Below are positions 37,612-46,655 of a stretch of DNA of 64,000 bases, in pieces. How positions within the stretch are numbered: the first letter of the stretch is position 1; every line of letters starts with the position of its first letter. A program made the position numbers and the translations under genes. Origin of the DNA: Planctomycetaceae bacterium (GTDB lineage: Bacteria > Planctomycetota > Planctomycetia > Planctomycetales > Planctomycetaceae); assembly GCA_018699955.1 (NCBI GenBank), contig JABISG010000074.1:1-64000 (forward strand). The letters are read 5' to 3'. Below the pieces are notes generated by a model. The model saw nothing but the letters and a program-made list of their open reading frames with translations, ran no database searches and was not told the DNA's origin.

Positions 37612-39348
37612 TTACCGCATTGGGAACAGCGTTACGCCCACGAGTACGACAATTAAGCCGACGACGCCCATCATCGATGTCATCGGCGTTACGTATTTCA
37701 ATCCTTCGGTTTCGGTCATGCCGCTCATTTTGGTGATGACCCAGAAGCCGCTGTCGTTCATCCAGCCGATGGGCTTCGATCCGCAACCGATGGCCAACGC
37801 CAGATACACCGGGTGAAACGAAAGCGATTCGGCCAATCCGGAAAGAATACCGACGGAGGTGATCATGGCGACGGTGGCCGATCCCTGTGCGGTGCGGACG
37901 GCCGTCGTGATTGCGAACGCGATCAGAATGATGACCCACGGCGAACTCTGATTCACGTTTCCGATGAGACTGGCGACGCCCGTCTGCTGCAACACGCCGC
38001 CGAACGCCCCACCGCCCGCCGTAATGAGAATGATTACCCCGCCGCCGGCTAACGCCATCTGAATCGACTTGGCCAACTCGACACGGCTGGTTCGTTTCTT
38101 CCAGACCAACATGGCCATCGCAATGGCGGCCGAAATCGTCAGCGCGATGTTCTTGTCGCCAAGCGTCCTGGCAACGTCGAGCAGACCGGCTGGAAATGTC
38201 GACTTGAATTGGTTGAGAATGGTGTTACCGCCAATCAGAATCACCGGCAACAGAATCGGCATTAACGCCAACCAGGTGGGAGGCAAATCGCTTTCATCGC
38301 GGTCGGTGATTTCCTTCAGTTCTTCGAGCGAAAAATCGGGCGATTCGCGCAACGGCAGCTCCCACCAACGGTTGGCCAATCCCGCATAGAAATAACCGAA
38401 ACCAGCGGTGAACAGGCCCACGATACCACCGGCCAGAATCATTACGCCGATATCGACACCCAATTGCTCGGCCACGAACAACGGACCAGGTGTCGGCGGC
38501 ACAAGCGAGTGCGCCATCGTCGCCCCGGCGACAATCGTCAGCACGTACAACAAATAATTTCGCCCGGTCCGCATCCGCATCGCCTTGCCCAGCGGAATCA
38601 TCAAGTAAAACACGGTGTCGAAAAAGACCGGCACACCAAGCAGAAACCCGCTGGTAAGAAACGACAACGGCGCGCCTCTTTCACCCAGCAGTTTCAATGT
38701 TGAACGCACGACGCGGTCGGCCGCCCCACTATCGAGCAGGCATTTGCCAATAATCGACGCCATCGCAATCAGAATCGCGATCTTGGTGCAGGTGTTGCCG
38801 AATCCCTCAGCCACCCGCGCACCGACCGTCTTGTTGTGGGCGATTGAAGTCGCCTTCGCACGGTCGGCAGGGCGAATGGCGATGCTGCCCGCAACAATCT
38901 TCGCGTCCGGCGGGCCGCTCAATATCGTCGCCACCACAATCTTGTGGCTACGGCCACTCTCGGTCACACCGGCGACCTGTCCTGTCGTCAACAGCATCGA
39001 AGCCTGTTCCGGATCACGCAGCAAGTCATCCGTCGGAAGCACAAGGCAGGTTGAACGCTCCTGCAGCGATTGTTTGTTTCCGATGCGAAGCAGGATGTCG
39101 TATTGGGTGGGTGAAATTGTCTCGCCATCACCGGTGACGAATTTGCTGTAGTCGTCTGCGCTGACGACGGTAAAGCCGGACTGCCGAATCTGGTGCCGTT
39201 CCACCGATGCGGCCGGCGTCAACGTCGCCACAACCAACGCCCCCAAAATGAGCGCCAAGAACGCATGCAGTTTCAGTACCAGCACGCTGCCAATGACGAC
39301 GACGATGCCGGTGAGCAGAATCGTGAGTGTGAGCGCAGTTTCGGACAT
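37612..39348 (-). CDS. GntP-family gluconate:H+ symporter-like permease with large inserted loop
   Basis: 578 residues against about 440-450 for E. coli GntP. Helices 1-2 (LTLTILLTGIVVVIGSVL, FLALILGALVVATL) are followed by an extra hydrophilic segment of about 110 residues (about 50-165: RQSGFTVVSADDYSKF to RPADRAKATS). After it, the conserved GntP body resumes: GFGNTCTKIAILIAMASIIG, PVFFDTVFYLMIPLGKAM and the SLVPPTPGPLFVAEQLG motif. Family members import gluconate or related sugar acids with protons. The insertion faces the periplasm if the topology is standard. The regulator is not evident. Confidence 0.88.
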   Translation of the reverse strand: MSETALTLTILLTGIVVVIGSVLVLKLHAFLALILGALVVATLTPAASVERHQIRQSGFTVVSADDYSKFVTGDGETISPTQYDILLRIGNKQSLQERSTCLVLPTDDLLRDPEQASMLLTTGQVAGVTESGRSHKIVVATILSGPPDAKIVAGSIAIRPADRAKATSIAHNKTVGARVAEGFGNTCTKIAILIAMASIIGKCLLDSGAADRVVRSTLKLLGERGAPLSFLTSGFLLGVPVFFDTVFYLMIPLGKAMRMRTGRNYLLYVLTIVAGATMAHSLVPPTPGPLFVAEQLGVDIGVMILAGGIVGLFTAGFGYFYAGLANRWWELPLRESPDFSLEELKEITDRDESDLPPTWLALMPILLPVILIGGNTILNQFKSTFPAGLLDVARTLGDKNIALTISAAIAMAMLVWKKRTSRVELAKSIQMALAGGGVIILITAGGGAFGGVLQQTGVASLIGNVNQSSPWVIILIAFAITTAVRTAQGSATVAMITSVGILSGLAESLSFHPVYLALAIGCGSKPIGWMNDSGFWVITKMSGMTETEGLKYVTPMTSMMGVVGLIVVLVGVTLFPMR

Positions 39349-39651
39349 GGGATTCCAACGGGCCTGGAGTCAGAGATTAGTAGCCACGAGGGGCCGCCAA
39401 TAAGTAAAGGTCAAGACGGATCGCACCGTACCCCCAAACCGGCCAACTCTCAACCCTCACGTCGCCCACCTGCCACGCAGCAAGATTGCGAGCAATTGGC
39501 CTGAATTGAACGGATATTGAAGTAAACCGGGAAAACTGGCGATACTTTTCGCACCCCAATGGGTTAGTATTCCCAACGGTCGAGTCATTCGGCCAAGAGG
39601 TTGTTCGATGAATCATTTCCGCCGATACGGAATTTGAAGCGAGGAATAGGT

Positions 39652-41511
39652 ATGTTTCGGTTTATCAATCGACGGTTCGCTCTGGGTTGGGCTGGGGCTG
39701 GACTCGCCGTGGCAATCATCGCCGGGCTTTCGGCCGGGGCCACTGAGACCGGTGAGACTGCGGCTGAAGTCAAATCGACGGCCGCAACGGATGTCGCTGC
39801 CGAAATCGATCGACTGCTCTCAGGGCAACTCGAAAAGAGCGGCACCTCGTTGGCCGATTCGACATCGGATGAAGACTTCCTGCGCCGAGCGACGCTCGAT
39901 CTGGCAGGAACACTTCCCTCGCCAGCCGAAATTACGCTGTTTAGCCTGAACCCCGATTCCAACAAGCGAGCCAAGCTGGTCGATCAGCTGTTATCCGAAG
40001 GCGACTTTGCCCAGAATTGGTCGCGGTATTGGCGCGACGTCATCTTCTCGCGGGCAACCGACATGCGAGCGCGACTGGCACAACCAGCCTTCGAGCAATG
40101 GATGACTCGGCAGCTGCAACAGAATCGCAAGTGGGACGAAATCGTCACGGAATTGATTACCGCCACCGGCGACGTGCGAGAAGTCGGCCAGACAGCATTG
40201 GTCTTTTCCCACGGCGGAATGGCATCGGAGTTGGCTTCCGAAACCTCGCGGATCTTCATGGGAATTCAGATTCAATGCGCCAACTGCCACGATCATCCTT
40301 CCGACATCTGGGTGCGGGACGATTTCCATCAACTGGCCGCCTATTTCCCACGCATTCGAGCTCGTCGGATTCAGGAAGAGAACCGGCGATCGTTTGAAAT
40401 TGTCTCGTTCAACGTGCCGGACGGCGGCAGACGACGGCAGGCGTTCAACCCCACGTTTCTCATGCGTCGCTTCGATAAAGACCGTGATGGCAAAGTGACA
40501 AAAGACGAGGTGAAGGACTCGCCGTTGGCCCGCGCTTTCGACAACCTGCTTCGGCGTGGCGATTCAAACAACGACAAGGCACTGACTCTCGCAGAATTAA
40601 GAAAACTCCCGCCGCCGAACAACGCACAGCGGCAATCGTCGGAGTATTACATGCCCGATCTGGCCGACCCGTCCTCGCGGGGCAAACGGATCGATCCGGT
40701 CTTCTTTGTCAGCAAGACGGGATCGAAGTCCGGCTTGCGAGATCAGGATCGGCGTGCAGAACTGGCCGAAGTCCTCACCGCAAAAGACAACCCCTGGTTT
40801 GCCAAGGCACTGGTCAATCGCATTTGGGGTGAACTACTGGGCGAGGGTTTCTATATGCCCATCGATGACATTGGGCCGGAACGCGAAGCATCGTTCCCCG
40901 AAGTTCTCAATCTGCTCTCGAACGGATTCACCGCCAACGACTACGACTTGCAGTGGTTGTTCCGCACGATCGTCAACACACAGGCCTACCAGCGGCAAAT
41001 TCGGGCGCGCGACGCGTCCGACATCTCACTGCCGTTTGCATCGGCCGCACCAACGCGTTTGCGATCCGATCAACTCTACAGCGCACTGACGGGTGTACTC
41101 GGTTTGACCGACACCGCCAATAGAGGGCCGCAGCGCGGAGGCGCTGGAATGTATCGTCGGCCACAATCGGGGCGGGGACAATTTGCCGCCCTGTTCGGCT
41201 TCGATCCCTCCACACCACAAGCCGACATCACTGGCAGCGTGCCGCAGGCTTTGTTCCTGATGAACTCGCCGCTGATTAACAACGGCGTTCGCGGTCAGGG
41301 AAATACTCGGTTGGGACGCATTCTGGAGAAATTCAACGACAACGACGACGCCCTCAGCGAGTTGTACCTGCTCGTCTTGTCGCGCGAACCATCGACGCGT
41401 GAAACCAAGATTGCGAAAGAGTACCTCGATGAAGTCGGCAACCGCCGGGAAGCATTCGAAGACCTGATGTGGAGTCTGCTCAATTCAAGCGAATTCCTCT
41501 CCAAACGATAA
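39652..41511 (+). CDS. DUF1549/DUF1553 protein with CxxCH and EF-hand inserts
   Basis: 619 residues from the ATG at 39652, supported by GAGGAA upstream; an earlier in-frame ATG is less likely. A signal peptide is followed by a DUF1549 domain (about 60-230: LRRATLDLAGTLPSPAEI) and a CANCHDHP haem-type motif. Two EF-hand-like loops (DKDRDGKVTKDE and DSNNDKALTLAE) form an insert near residues 280-330. The DUF1553 part (FAKALVNRIWGELLGEGF, LRSDQLYSALTGVLG) completes the protein. These proteins are a hallmark of planctomycetes and usually pair with DUF1501 proteins, as here; biochemical role unknown. Confidence 0.92.
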   Translation: MFRFINRRFALGWAGAGLAVAIIAGLSAGATETGETAAEVKSTAATDVAAEIDRLLSGQLEKSGTSLADSTSDEDFLRRATLDLAGTLPSPAEITLFSLNPDSNKRAKLVDQLLSEGDFAQNWSRYWRDVIFSRATDMRARLAQPAFEQWMTRQLQQNRKWDEIVTELITATGDVREVGQTALVFSHGGMASELASETSRIFMGIQIQCANCHDHPSDIWVRDDFHQLAAYFPRIRARRIQEENRRSFEIVSFNVPDGGRRRQAFNPTFLMRRFDKDRDGKVTKDEVKDSPLARAFDNLLRRGDSNNDKALTLAELRKLPPPNNAQRQSSEYYMPDLADPSSRGKRIDPVFFVSKTGSKSGLRDQDRRAELAEVLTAKDNPWFAKALVNRIWGELLGEGFYMPIDDIGPEREASFPEVLNLLSNGFTANDYDLQWLFRTIVNTQAYQRQIRARDASDISLPFASAAPTRLRSDQLYSALTGVLGLTDTANRGPQRGGAGMYRRPQSGRGQFAALFGFDPSTPQADITGSVPQALFLMNSPLINNGVRGQGNTRLGRILEKFNDNDDALSELYLLVLSREPSTRETKIAKEYLDEVGNRREAFEDLMWSLLNSSEFLSKR

Positions 41512-41541
41512 GAAACCTCAGGATGCACTTCTCCCACAAAA

Positions 41542-41567
41542 AGCCCACGGGCTGCGGCCCGTGGGAC
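41542..41567. repeat. Repeat family B copy 2
   Basis: CCCACGGGCTGCGGCCCGTGGG palindrome in the 96-base gap between the DUF1549 and DUF1501 genes; same arms as the copy at 34241. Confidence 0.65.
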
Positions 41568-41607
41568 TCAACAAAGTCATCGGTCATCCATTTTCGAGAA
41601 TAAATCC

Positions 41608-42888
41608 ATGAGCGATTTTCATCATCAAAACGTTGGCGTGCGGCGACAAGGTTTTTCGCGGCGCAGTTTTCTGCACACGGTCTCAGCCGCAGCCGTGGCG
41701 GCCGGCACGCTCAGTTTTCGCGACCTGATGAGCCTGCAGGCGGCCGAGCTGAAAAAGCAGGGGCGTTCGCTCATCGTGCTGTGGATGCAAGGTGCACCCA
41801 GCCAGTTTGAAACGTTCGATCCCAAACCGGGAACCGAGAACGGCGGCCCAACCAAGGCGATCGAAACCGCCACGGCGGGGATTCGCATTGCCAACGGCTG
41901 GGAACAGACGGCCAAAGTGATGAACGACATCGCGCTGGTCCGCTCGATGACCAATCGCGAAGGAAACCATCAGCGGGCGACCTACCAGATGCATACCGGT
42001 TACGTCCCGTCCGGCAGCGTCAAGCACCCCAGCCTGGGATCGAACATTGCCAAGCAACTGACCGATCCGGATTACGAACTGCCGAGCGTGGTCTCGGTTG
42101 GCCCGACCGTCGGCTCCGGTTTTCTCGGTGTCGATTACGATCCGTTTGTGGTGGGAAACCCGGGACAACTGCCGGCCAACGTTGCCAGTGCCGTTCCCCA
42201 GAAACGCTACGGACGCCGGCTGGGATTGCTGGGCCGTCTTGAAGACGAATTCGCATCCCGCGGCGGCAAAGTCGTTGTCGATAATCATCGCCGACTGTAC
42301 GGCAAGGCATCCAACATGGTCCGCAGCGAAAAGGTGAAGGCATTCGACATCAGTGAGGAACCGCAGGAATTGCGAACGCGGTACGGCGACAGCAACTTCG
42401 GTCGCGGCTGTCTACTTGCCCGCCGATTGGTTGAAGCGGGGACAACGTACGTCGAAGTTCGCATGGGCAACTGGGATACGCACCAGGATAATTTCGAGCG
42501 TGTCTCCACTCTCGCCGGACAAGTCGATCCCGCGATGGCAACGCTGATTTCCGACCTGAAGGAACGCGGCCAACTGGAACGCACGCTGGTGGTCTGGATG
42601 GGCGAATTCGGCCGAACGCCGCGGATCAATCCACGCACAGGCCGCGACCACTATCCCCGCGTCTTCAACCTGGCGATGGCGGGCGGAGGCGTGAAAGGCG
42701 GGCAGGTCATCGGTGCTTCGACAGACAACGGCACGGCGATCAAGGACAACCCCGTCACCGTACCCGACCTGTTCTGCTCGATCTGCAAGTCGCTGAAAGT
42801 CGATCCACGGATCGAGAACATCAGCCCATTGGGACGACCGATGAAAATTGTGGACGGCGGAAAAGTCGTCGATACACTCTTCGGCTGA
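41608..42888 (+). CDS. DUF1501 protein, Tat-exported
   Basis: 426 residues. The N-terminus has a twin-arginine signal (RRSFLHTVSAAAVAAGTL), so it is folded before export. The domain contains LIVLWMQGAPSQFETFDPKPG, SMTNREGNHQRATYQMHTG and VVWMGEFGRTPRINPRTGRDHYPRVFNLAMAGGGV, as in DUF1501, which is a sulfatase/alkaline phosphatase-like fold. It forms the usual pair with the preceding DUF1549/1553 gene, 96 bases away, and is probably co-transcribed. The reaction is unknown. Confidence 0.93.
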   Translation: MSDFHHQNVGVRRQGFSRRSFLHTVSAAAVAAGTLSFRDLMSLQAAELKKQGRSLIVLWMQGAPSQFETFDPKPGTENGGPTKAIETATAGIRIANGWEQTAKVMNDIALVRSMTNREGNHQRATYQMHTGYVPSGSVKHPSLGSNIAKQLTDPDYELPSVVSVGPTVGSGFLGVDYDPFVVGNPGQLPANVASAVPQKRYGRRLGLLGRLEDEFASRGGKVVVDNHRRLYGKASNMVRSEKVKAFDISEEPQELRTRYGDSNFGRGCLLARRLVEAGTTYVEVRMGNWDTHQDNFERVSTLAGQVDPAMATLISDLKERGQLERTLVVWMGEFGRTPRINPRTGRDHYPRVFNLAMAGGGVKGGQVIGASTDNGTAIKDNPVTVPDLFCSICKSLKVDPRIENISPLGRPMKIVDGGKVVDTLFG

Positions 42889-43014
42889 GCGCCTTGAAAA
42901 CCAGCCCGCAGCGCAAGCAAGGGTTTCCGCCGTCATTTCGCGAAACGACATCATCACTTTTCGATTGACGGATCGGGTGCCACTGCAACGGAGAATCAAC
43001 AAGACAAACGCCCA

Positions 43015-43872
43015 TCACACCGACGGTGCATCGTCACCCGTCGGCGGTGCGTCGGCGTCTGTTGATTTCGTCGCGTTTTTCTTCTTCTTCGGGCGAAAGT
43101 ACTTCATCGATTCGCGGACGACAAATCGACGCGGTGCAAGTCGAGTAGCAAGCGCACGCAAGTAGTTGCTCCACCCGGGAACGACGAATTGCCGCCGTTT
43201 CTCCAGCGCTTTCATCGCACGTTTGACAACCTGCGCCGGGGTATGTGAACTTTGCTTTTTCAGCCAATTGGGAACGCCGGCAACGTCGAAGAACCCGGTG
43301 CGCGTCACGCCCGGGCAGAGCGCCATGATGGTCACTCCCCGATCGTAAACTTCGGCCCAAAGCGCTTCGCTGAAATGCAGCACATACGCCTTGGTTGCTG
43401 AATACGCGGGCATGTAGGCAACCGGTTGGAAGGCGGCAACCGAGGCGACATTGATGATCGCTCCGTGTCCGCGTTCGACCATTCCCGGAAGTATGCCGTA
43501 GGTGAGTTCTGTCAGCGTCCCCACGTTCAGCCTGAGCATGGACATCACACGCTCTGCATCGACTTGCTCGACCGTTCCGACGATGCCATAACCGGCGTTG
43601 TTAACCAACAGTTCGATGGTTACGCCGAGTTCGTTGACCCTGTCGATCACACGGCCAGCCTGATCGGGTTCTGACAGGTCGCCAACGATCAGCTCGCACT
43701 TGGTTCCGTGGCGGGTGTGAAGTTCCTCTGCCAATTCCGCGAGCACGGTTTCGCGACGGGCAACAAGCACCAAATGCATCCCCCGACCGGCGAGTCGTCG
43801 CGCAAACTCGGCTCCAATTCCGGACGAGGCCCCGGTGATCAAGGCCCATCGGTCTGCGTATAATTCGATCAC
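43015..43872 (-). CDS. Short-chain dehydrogenase/reductase
   Basis: 285 residues from a GTG at 43872, chosen for GGGAG seven bases upstream; the frame extends to a GTG at 43908. The NAD(P) motif is [11 protein letters not shown] and the catalytic pair is YSATK, with NNAG and a Ser in the INVASVAAF segment. The C-terminal tail is Lys-rich ([11 protein letters not shown]). Classical SDR family; substrate unknown. It converges with the DUF1501 gene. Confidence 0.9.
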   Translation of the reverse strand: MIELYADRWALITGASSGIGAEFARRLAGRGMHLVLVARRETVLAELAEELHTRHGTKCELIVGDLSEPDQAGRVIDRVNELGVTIELLVNNAGYGIVGTVEQVDAERVMSMLRLNVGTLTELTYGILPGMVERGHGAIINVASVAAFQPVAYMPAYSATKAYVLHFSEALWAEVYDRGVTIMALCPGVTRTGFFDVAGVPNWLKKQSSHTPAQVVKRAMKALEKRRQFVVPGWSNYLRALATRLAPRRFVVRESMKYFRPKKKKNATKSTDADAPPTGDDAPSV

Positions 43873-44172
43873 ATAGCATCTCCCGCGAGCGGCAACAATT
43901 GGCCGCACTCCCTTTCGGGTTTGTCGTTAAGAATCCTAACAAATCGTGATCGGAATGCAAAACGGTGGCAGGGGGTTGCGGCGACCAGTGCAAGACAAGG
44001 TGTGATTGCCCGTTGATTTGGCCGGTTGTTTCAGTTGGCAGCAACGGACCCATTTCCACGCAACGATGATTAAAGTTCAGCGCCGATGGTGTCATGGAAT
44101 CGAAGAAATGACAGGGTCAAAACCAGATTCCCAAGAACCTTTTTTCTTTCGCGAAATCCGAACGATTTGTTG

Positions 44173-44200
44173 TTGACGTTTTGTCGTAACCGGGTAGGCT
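44173..44200 (+). promoter_or_regulatory. Possible sigma-70-type promoter
   Basis: TTGACG at 44173-44178 and TAGGCT at 44195-44200 are separated by 16 bases. No long plus-strand reading frame starts directly downstream, so it may drive a small RNA or an unread gene, or be fortuitous. Confidence 0.25.
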
Positions 44201-44292
44201 AAGACGCAGTTGGTTTTCGGCGCTCGGCACAACTCGAGCAATGACTTTCAAGAGCGTGTGCCGCGCAAAACCAGCGAGTCGATCCGGGCCAA

Positions 44293-44553
44293 TTAATCGT
44301 TGATCGACGAGATTTGAGACAGGTCTTTTCGGGTGACTTCCGGGCAGCCGTCAAGGCCGGACAGCCGCCAACTTTTGCCAATACGGATGGCTCCTGAGGT
44401 TGTTTCGACTTTCGCTTTGCACGATGCGGTGTCAAATCCGCGCGGGCGACAGCCAAGGACCGAAGGCTCAGCACGGATTTCGAGACGTTTGGTAATTACT
44501 TGTTCGCACAAACACACACGTGTTGTCCGGTCGTCACCGTTTTCCTGTCTCAT
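44293..44553 (-). CDS. Small hypothetical protein
   Basis: 86 residues beginning MRQENGDDRTTRVCLCEQ and ending DLSQISSIND. It contains four cysteines and a possible metal- or nucleic-acid-binding surface. Codon usage looks moderately gene-like, but the nearest purine-rich motif (AAAGGAG) is about 15 bases from the ATG, too far for a good ribosome site. Lies in a 1.1-kb gap before the flagellar cluster. Family not recognised. Confidence 0.4.
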   Translation of the reverse strand: MRQENGDDRTTRVCLCEQVITKRLEIRAEPSVLGCRPRGFDTASCKAKVETTSGAIRIGKSWRLSGLDGCPEVTRKDLSQISSIND

Positions 44554-44757
44554 TGCTTTTGAGTTTCTCTCCTTTGGCTTGACTCACCATCCTTTGACTT
44601 AAGTCGAGACGACATTGTCGCCAATGCTCCCGCAGTTCGCTCGCAGGTGATGCCTGCTCAGCCATCGAGTTGAGCGCTCATCTGGAATACTGGTGGCCCT
44701 GTTCCGATTGACGGCGGTTTCTGTTGAACCGAATTGTCGGCTGTTGCACACCGGTGG

Positions 44758-44792
44758 GCAATCGAACCGCATGAATGCGGTCACTACGAACC
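44758..44792 (+). repeat. Repeat family A copy 3
   Basis: Plus-strand copy with an intact ACCGCATGAATGCGGT core and CACTACGAA, upstream of flgF. Confidence 0.75.
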
Positions 44793-44997
44793 CCAAACGG
44801 CAACTCACCGCGATCGATTCCCTCTCACGCCAATCGAGTACCGGCAGTTCCTGCCGGTACATTTCGCGCGCAACGTGCCTGCGCCTTTGGGTAAGAACCG
44901 GCAAATTGGTTGAGTTTAACGGTTACGTTAAAGATTCCGGCTCTACCGGTTCGATTAAATGATTACGGCAGGGGGTGTTCGCGGCAAGGAATGCGCA

Positions 44998-45768
44998 ATG
45001 ATCTACGGTCTGTATCTCTCCGGACAGGGAGCGCAGGCGCAGTCGGACCGGCTGGGAGTGTTGGCGAATAACCTTGCCAACGCCTCCACGGGCGGATTCA
45101 AACGCGACTTGGCGCTGTTCCAAGCGCACGAGCCGCGAGATGTTGCCGATGGCGTTGCAGGCAACGTCCCCGGCAATCTCAACGAGATGACCGGTGGTGT
45201 TACCCTTTCCGAAGTCGTCACCGACTTCTCCGAAGGTCCGTTGACGCAGACCGGCGGGACATACGATCTAGCGTTAGTTGGTGAAGGGTTCTTTACGGTC
45301 TCCGACGGACGCGAGACGTTTCTCACGCGAAACGGACAGTTGTCGGTCAACGCGCAGGGCGAACTTGTCACAGCGGACAGCGGTCACGCGGTACTCGACG
45401 TCGGCGATACACCGATTCGCATCCCGATCAACGCCACCGATGTCAACATTGGTGCCGACGGCAGCGTTTTTTCGGTGAGTGCCGACGGAACGGCCGCGGA
45501 AATTGGCAAGATCAACATCGTTCGTCCGGCATCGCTCGACGAACTGGAAAAAGTTGGGAACAGCCTCTACCGCTCCTCGGGAAGCGTCACAGCGGCGCAA
45601 GACGGCGTGCAGGTTCTGCAGGGACACGTGGAAGAATCGGGCGTCAGGCCGGTCCTGGAAATGATGGACCTGATCGAGGCGTCGCGGGCGTTCGAAACCA
45701 ACATCAACATGATGCGACTTCAGGATGAATCGCTCGGCCAACTGCTCCAGAGTGTGCAACAGCGATAA
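44998..45768 (+). CDS. flgF: Flagellar basal-body rod protein FlgF
   Basis: 256 residues from the ATG at 44998, chosen for AAGGA seven bases upstream; the frame extends to 44959. The N-terminal rod/hook motif is LANNLANASTGGFKRD, and the C-terminus is the family helix LEMMDLIEASRAFETNINMM. FlgF forms the proximal part of the axial rod, outside the cytoplasmic membrane; export is through the type III apparatus, so no signal peptide is expected. It opens the cluster; flgG follows 46 bases downstream. Confidence 0.9.
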   Translation: MIYGLYLSGQGAQAQSDRLGVLANNLANASTGGFKRDLALFQAHEPRDVADGVAGNVPGNLNEMTGGVTLSEVVTDFSEGPLTQTGGTYDLALVGEGFFTVSDGRETFLTRNGQLSVNAQGELVTADSGHAVLDVGDTPIRIPINATDVNIGADGSVFSVSADGTAAEIGKINIVRPASLDELEKVGNSLYRSSGSVTAAQDGVQVLQGHVEESGVRPVLEMMDLIEASRAFETNINMMRLQDESLGQLLQSVQQR

Positions 45769-45814
45769 GTGAAGATCGCAAACCCAACTCAAACAGGGAT
45801 GTGAGTTAAGAACT

Positions 45815-46615
45815 ATGAGTTTACGGGCATTACAAACTGCCGCGACCGGAATGGAAGCGCACCTGTTTAGCCTCGACGTCGTAGCGAATAATCTCGCCAA
45901 CGCCGGCACGACCGCTTTTAAGGGTTCGCGTTCCAATTTCCAGGACTTGTACTACGAACATATCAAACTGCCCGGTGCCGCCGATGCACAGGGACAACTC
46001 TCGCCGATCGGGCAGGCCGTCGGTTTGGGGTCCCGCATTGCAGGAACCGAAGTCGATCACGCTGAAGGCAGCTTGCAGCAGACCGGGAAGACGTTCGACA
46101 TTGCCATCGTCGGCGATGGGTTCTTTCAGATTCAGGGCGACGGCGTAACGCTCTACACGCGGGCGGGAACCTTTACAAAAAACGACCAGGGTCAACTCGT
46201 AATGGCTTCTGCCGATCGCGGACGGTTGCTCGAACCGAACATTTCGATTCCCCCGGATGCCACCGACGTCATCATTACCAGCGACGGCAACGTTTCCGTA
46301 CGACAGGCGGGAAGCGAGACCCTCAATCAAATCGGAACGATTCAAACGGCCCGTTTCGTCAACCCGCAGGGTTTGATTCAACTGGGAGACAACCTGTACG
46401 GCCTAACCGATGCCAGCGGACAACCGTTACAGGGAGTTCCGGGAACCGACGGTCGAGGTGAACTGCGTTCCGGTTTCCTGGAGCAATCCAATGTGGAACC
46501 GGTCCGGGAACTGGTCGGCTTGATTAAAACACAGCGAAATTTTGAATTGAACAGCCAAGTAGTGCAGGCGGCCGATCAGGCGCTGCAATTAATTGCCAAC
46601 CTGCGACGGTTCTAA
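45815..46615 (+). CDS. flgG: Flagellar distal rod protein FlgG
   Basis: 266 residues, the standard length. The N-terminus MSLRALQTAATGMEAHLFSL and the motif VVANNLANAGTTAFKGSRSNF are diagnostic. The C-terminus LVGLIKTQRNFELNSQVVQAADQALQLIANL is the conserved pairing helix. FlgG builds the distal rod between the P- and L-rings. It is the best conserved gene of the cluster; flgA begins 40 bases after its stop. Confidence 0.96.
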   Translation: MSLRALQTAATGMEAHLFSLDVVANNLANAGTTAFKGSRSNFQDLYYEHIKLPGAADAQGQLSPIGQAVGLGSRIAGTEVDHAEGSLQQTGKTFDIAIVGDGFFQIQGDGVTLYTRAGTFTKNDQGQLVMASADRGRLLEPNISIPPDATDVIITSDGNVSVRQAGSETLNQIGTIQTARFVNPQGLIQLGDNLYGLTDASGQPLQGVPGTDGRGELRSGFLEQSNVEPVRELVGLIKTQRNFELNSQVVQAADQALQLIANLRRF

Positions 46616-46655
46616 TGCCATCGCCAATCTGCGTAGGTCTTACTGGATTTCAGCC

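Larger units (their letters stand above)
43873..44997. other. Long gap upstream of the flagellar cluster
   Basis: Apart from the small minus-strand frame (44293-44553) I see no convincing gene. The segment holds a possible promoter at 44173, a family A repeat (44758), and a perfect 10-bp hairpin GTACCGGCAG-TTC-CTGCCGGTAC (44838-44860). The flagellar operon promoter should lie between 44860 and 44985; TTAAAGATT near 44929 followed by TTCGAT is a weak sigma-28-like hint only. Confidence 0.5.

Noticed and set aside
44929..44957. Sigma-28-like promoter for the flagellar cluster
   Set aside because: TTAAAGATT and TTCGAT match only in part and the spacing does not fit the consensus.
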